A stretch of DNA of 64,000 bases from Desulfosporosinus sp. OT (GTDB lineage: Bacteria > Bacillota > Desulfitobacteriia > Desulfitobacteriales > Desulfitobacteriaceae): NCBI RefSeq assembly GCF_000224515.1, contig NZ_AGAF01000187.1, positions 30,646 through 94,645 of the forward strand. The letters are read 5' to 3'. The translations under genes and the position numbers were made by a program. The stretch's first letter is position 1; each line of letters begins with the position of its first letter. This document shows positions 61,202 to 64,000 of this stretch, in pieces. The notes beneath the pieces are model-generated. The model searched no databases. It was not told where the DNA came from and saw only the letters and a list, made by a program, of their open reading frames with translations.

Positions 61202-61395
61202 TAATAGTCACCCCCTTTGGTAATTATTCCTCGGTTGTACACAAACTACATTTTAACATTTACATAAGAATTTATCAAGGAAAATAAAGAGATTAATGAT
61301 ATATTAATAAATTTCATTTATTTTGTTTAAACTATGCTTGGAGTCTAATGACGCTTTAGAAATAAAGTGAGATAAAATGATTGGAGGGTTTTGTA

Positions 61396-61725
61396 ATGTT
61401 AGGAATGATCGTACGGTTTGTCGTTTCGGCTGTGGTATTGCTTCTGGTAAGTTATATTGTCCCGGGACTTCGAGTGGCTGGTTTTACAGGAGCCTTGATC
61501 GCTGCATTAGTCATTGCTGTCGTAGGTTATGCTGTTGAAAGAGTGTTCGGAGATAAAATCACGCGAACGGGACGTGGGGCGGTTGGTTTTATAACGGCTG
61601 CCGTAGTGATTTACATTAGCCAGTTTATTGTGCCAGGTTCTATTTCGGTTTCCATTATTGGTGCGTTACTAGCATCGCTCGTTATTGGGATTGTCGATGT
61701 TTTTGTTCCCACGACGCTTCGTTAG
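61396..61725 (+). CDS. Phage holin family 4-type membrane protein (YvlD-like)
   Basis: 109 residues from ATG 61396, 9 nt after GGAGGG. Four hydrophobic spans and VPGLRVAGFTGALIAALVIA, GAVGFITAAVVIYISQFIVP, DVFVPTTLR are typical of the YvlD/phage holin IV superfamily. Function unclear; likely membrane-stress related rather than lytic. It occupies the place where gpr is found in Bacillus. Confidence 0.8.
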   Translation: MLGMIVRFVVSAVVLLLVSYIVPGLRVAGFTGALIAALVIAVVGYAVERVFGDKITRTGRGAVGFITAAVVIYISQFIVPGSISVSIIGALLASLVIGIVDVFVPTTLR

Positions 61726-61797
61726 TTTATATTTTTTGTTAGTAGTTTAGTCATCTTTCCGGATTATGCATGCAATTTATGAAAAAAATGTACTGTA

Positions 61798-62967
61798 ATG
61801 TTCTACCTTGGACTTGTCTTTCATACTTCTTCATTAAGAGGAAGGGGGACAAGTCCTTTGTTACGGGAAGATTTTTATCATCGGCATAGCAAAAATAATT
61901 TTCGAATTTGGAATGTTAGAGAATGGGCTCGAGGGATGCTGCTAGGATTTGTAAGTTGTCTAATTGTTGTAAGCTTAGTTTATGCCATTCATAGCGGAAG
62001 TTCCCGTCAATTGATTAGTTTCTTGAGCCAGCAGTCGTTTCCGTTTGAAGCTATTTTAATGGAAGGAGCCCCGGGCTATTCTCAGCCGGAACGCGCACGT
62101 TTGGATTTATTAAGGAGCCAAGGGGCAGCGGTTGGAATGTTTTTATTAACAGGGGTTAATGTAGCAGACCCTCGGACATTTTTTCTAGGCTATTTTTCAC
62201 CTCCTCCACAAGGTCCCGTTTGGCTGGGGTGGGCTTATAACCCTGATGATCCGGAGTTTGAAGGGCCTATTCTTGAACCGCTCGAAAGTGACACTGCAAA
62301 ACCAGATGGAGAGGATGTGACTCCTTCGAATCCACCCCCAACTCTCGTTCCAGGAGCTAAAGGGATTAAAGTGGGGATTTATAATACGCACAACAGTGAA
62401 TGCTACTCTGGGGATGGTGGTCCTGAACGGCGGACAGGGGAAAACGGAGATGTCGTTACAGTCGGAGATTCATTAATGAAAGACCTTGAAAAGGAGGGAA
62501 TTGGTGCAGTTCACTCGTCTCAAATACATGATGCCGTGGATTTCATGAAAGCGTATGGAAAGTCCGTAAAAACAGCCACACAAATGATCGAGGATTATCC
62601 TAATATAAAGATTCTGTTAGACATTCATAGAGATGGGTTTCCTGCCGGAGTTCCCAAGCGAACGGTCACAGTGAACGGGCGCCAGGTAACGCAGGTGTTA
62701 GTGATCATCGGGAAGATGAATCCCCACTGGCAAAAAAACGAGAAATTAGCCAAGGAACTCATGGCTTTGGCAGAAAAAAAATACCCGGGGCTCTTTTCGC
62801 CTAACATTAGTTATGCTGCCGATGCTCGGTATAACCAGCATCTATCAAATGGCGGGTTGTTGTTGGAATTTGGAAGTCAGTGTAATACGTTAAGTGAAGC
62901 CAATGGTGCAGCAGAAGCCGTGGCAGAGATCTTAGCGGATTACTTAAAGAATGAAAAAGTTTCTTAG
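61798..62967 (+). CDS. spoIIP: Stage II sporulation protein P (cell-wall hydrolase of the DMP complex)
   Basis: 389 residues if the ATG at 61798 is used; the conserved part may begin later. Membrane anchor GMLLGFVSCLIVVSLVYAIH (about 45-65). The catalytic domain has GIYNTHNSECY (zinc His, Glu), DIHRDGFPAG (His) and LLLEFGSQCNTLSEA. With SpoIID/SpoIIM it degrades septal peptidoglycan for engulfment. Confidence 0.93.
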   Translation: MFYLGLVFHTSSLRGRGTSPLLREDFYHRHSKNNFRIWNVREWARGMLLGFVSCLIVVSLVYAIHSGSSRQLISFLSQQSFPFEAILMEGAPGYSQPERARLDLLRSQGAAVGMFLLTGVNVADPRTFFLGYFSPPPQGPVWLGWAYNPDDPEFEGPILEPLESDTAKPDGEDVTPSNPPPTLVPGAKGIKVGIYNTHNSECYSGDGGPERRTGENGDVVTVGDSLMKDLEKEGIGAVHSSQIHDAVDFMKAYGKSVKTATQMIEDYPNIKILLDIHRDGFPAGVPKRTVTVNGRQVTQVLVIIGKMNPHWQKNEKLAKELMALAEKKYPGLFSPNISYAADARYNQHLSNGGLLLEFGSQCNTLSEANGAAEAVAEILADYLKNEKVS

Positions 62968-63220
62968 TCCACAACAAGTATGCAAGCAAGAACCGTCCCC
63001 ACTTGCACCCGGCTGCATTCTTACGGACCAAGCGTATTTGCGTCAAAGACGCAAACAGCGCTGCGCCGTGCTTCCCCGTCGGACCCAAGCTAGAGGAATT
63101 TTCTTAGCTTGGAGAGCGCTTTAGCGGAATTGCGAAACTTCCTCCCTCTTTTACCACCACGCGAAAGATGCTATAATTCGGAAGATAGATTAGGACGATG
63201 GGGAGAAGGGGTTAACTCAT
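62968..63220. other. Spacer before murJ
   Basis: No gene recognised. TATAAT at 63171-63176 may be the -10 element of murJ. GGGAGAAGGGG (63200-63210) is the ribosome binding site. Confidence 0.45.
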
Positions 63221-64000
63221 ATGTCATCAACCAACCGTACGCTTGTAAAGGCAGCTGGGTTTTTAATGGCTGCTCAGTTGGCTTCGCGAATCTTAGGTTT
63301 TTTTCGTGAAACGTTGATAGCTGGCTTTTTTGGACAAAGTGGAACCACAGATGCCTATAATACTGCGTTTATTCTTCCGGATTTATTATATTGGTTACTT
63401 GTGGGCGGAGTTTTAAGTGCCGCCTTTATTCCTGTCCTCTCTGAGTATATTGCCAAAGACAAAGAGGACGAGGGCTGGCGGGTAGTCAGTTCAGTGGTGA
63501 ATTTGATATTTCTTACTTTAGGAGTCTTTGTTTTTATCGGGTTGATCTTCACTCCCCAATTTCTCCATCTGGTAGTTCCGGGGTTTGAGAAAACTGGAAA
63601 TATTGGTTTGGCGATTAAATTGACTCGAATCCTTTTGATCCAGCCCTTGTTTATGGCCTTAAGCGGATTGACAATGGGGGTTTTGAATTCTTACAAGATT
63701 TTCTGGCCGTCAGCGTTGGGTACTGTGCTCTATAATGCCAGTGTTATTTTTTTTGGAACGATTCTAGCCAATCCGGCCAAGCCTGATAGCATTTCTGGTT
63801 TTGCCTTTGGGGTCGTTGTGGGAGCGTTCGCAAGTTTTGCTGTACAAATTCCTGCTTTGCGAAAAGTGGGAGTGCGTTACCATCCGCTTATAGACTGGCA
63901 CCATCCCGGTGTCCGGCGGATAGGCGCTCTTGCTGTGCCTATCATTATTAGTTATTCTCTGAACTCCATACAGGTGACGTTCAACAATAACTTTGGATCG
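63221..64000 (+). CDS. murJ: Lipid II flippase MurJ (3' end outside window)
   Basis: First 260 residues, still open at the window edge. MSSTNRTLVKAAGFLMAAQL, ASRILGFFRETLIAGFFGQS, TDAYNTAFILPDLLYWLLVG are the MurJ/MviN N-terminus, with repeated hydrophobic spans. It moves lipid II across the membrane for peptidoglycan synthesis. Confidence 0.93.
   Translation, partial: MSSTNRTLVKAAGFLMAAQLASRILGFFRETLIAGFFGQSGTTDAYNTAFILPDLLYWLLVGGVLSAAFIPVLSEYIAKDKEDEGWRVVSSVVNLIFLTLGVFVFIGLIFTPQFLHLVVPGFEKTGNIGLAIKLTRILLIQPLFMALSGLTMGVLNSYKIFWPSALGTVLYNASVIFFGTILANPAKPDSISGFAFGVVVGAFASFAVQIPALRKVGVRYHPLIDWHHPGVRRIGALAVPIIISYSLNSIQVTFNNNFGS

Overview
The window looks like a chromosome segment of a spore-forming, Gram-positive member of the Clostridia, most like a Desulfosporosinus/Desulfitobacterium relative. 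The evidence is the conserved block rplU-prp-rpmA-spo0B-obgE, then yhbY, nadD-yqeK-rsfS-leuS (with a T-box leader), comEA-comEC, holA, rpsT and spoIIP. L27 carries the Firmicutes-type cleavable leader next to its protease Prp, and SinI/SinR and SLH/CWB2 wall proteins are present. The genus is an inference; no rRNA or tRNA gene was seen.

Layout. (1) 1-7305: part of a surface-polysaccharide locus with a sulfation theme: sugar epimerase, sulfotransferase, acetyltransferase, Wzx-like flippase, CysQ phosphatase, and a CysN-like/APS-kinase fusion whose GTPase switch motifs are degenerate. (2) 7306-11680: a biofilm/exopolysaccharide control locus. A sinI-sinR pair is divergent from a short capA-capB (Wzz/tyrosine kinase) operon, with GTTCTTT palindromes in both intergenic regions and a C10 tract inside sinR. 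Decayed fragments of capsule-sugar genes follow. (3) 11.6-26 kb: an accessory region rich in toxin-antitoxin pairs (AbrB/RelE x3, UPF0175/PIN, HicAB), truncated gene copies, palindromes and short dispersed repeats. It also holds a lipoprotein, a YcdB-repeat/SLH protein, and a TPR-CHAT protease with a small hydrophobic-helix partner. (4) 26-32 kb: Rpn nuclease, galE, and a Gtr-type glycan glucosylation block (gtrB-gtrA with a divergent polytopic membrane protein). Broken 3'-galE copies around it point to local duplication. (5) 32-48.6 kb and 52-64 kb: housekeeping genes in conserved order (ribosome, ribosome assembly, NAD synthesis, leucyl-tRNA synthetase, competence, replication, sporulation, MurJ). 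(6) 48.6-54.6 kb and 59.7-60.9 kb: intergenic inserts of a GC-rich repeat family lying between gene stops and their terminators, plus a VapBC pair, a MazEF-like pair, a frameshifted CWB2 protein and a tiny ORF with its own palindrome and terminator.

How the parts fit: SinR probably represses the eps-like operon through the palindrome at 9177-9192 and is antagonised by SinI. The sulfation, acetylation and Gtr glucosylation genes would decorate the exported glycan, and the S-layer-type proteins anchor to it. The two most interesting systems are the sinI/sinR/eps switch with its slippage-prone C10 tract, and the CHAT protease-partner pair, a candidate protease-effector module embedded among toxin-antitoxin genes.
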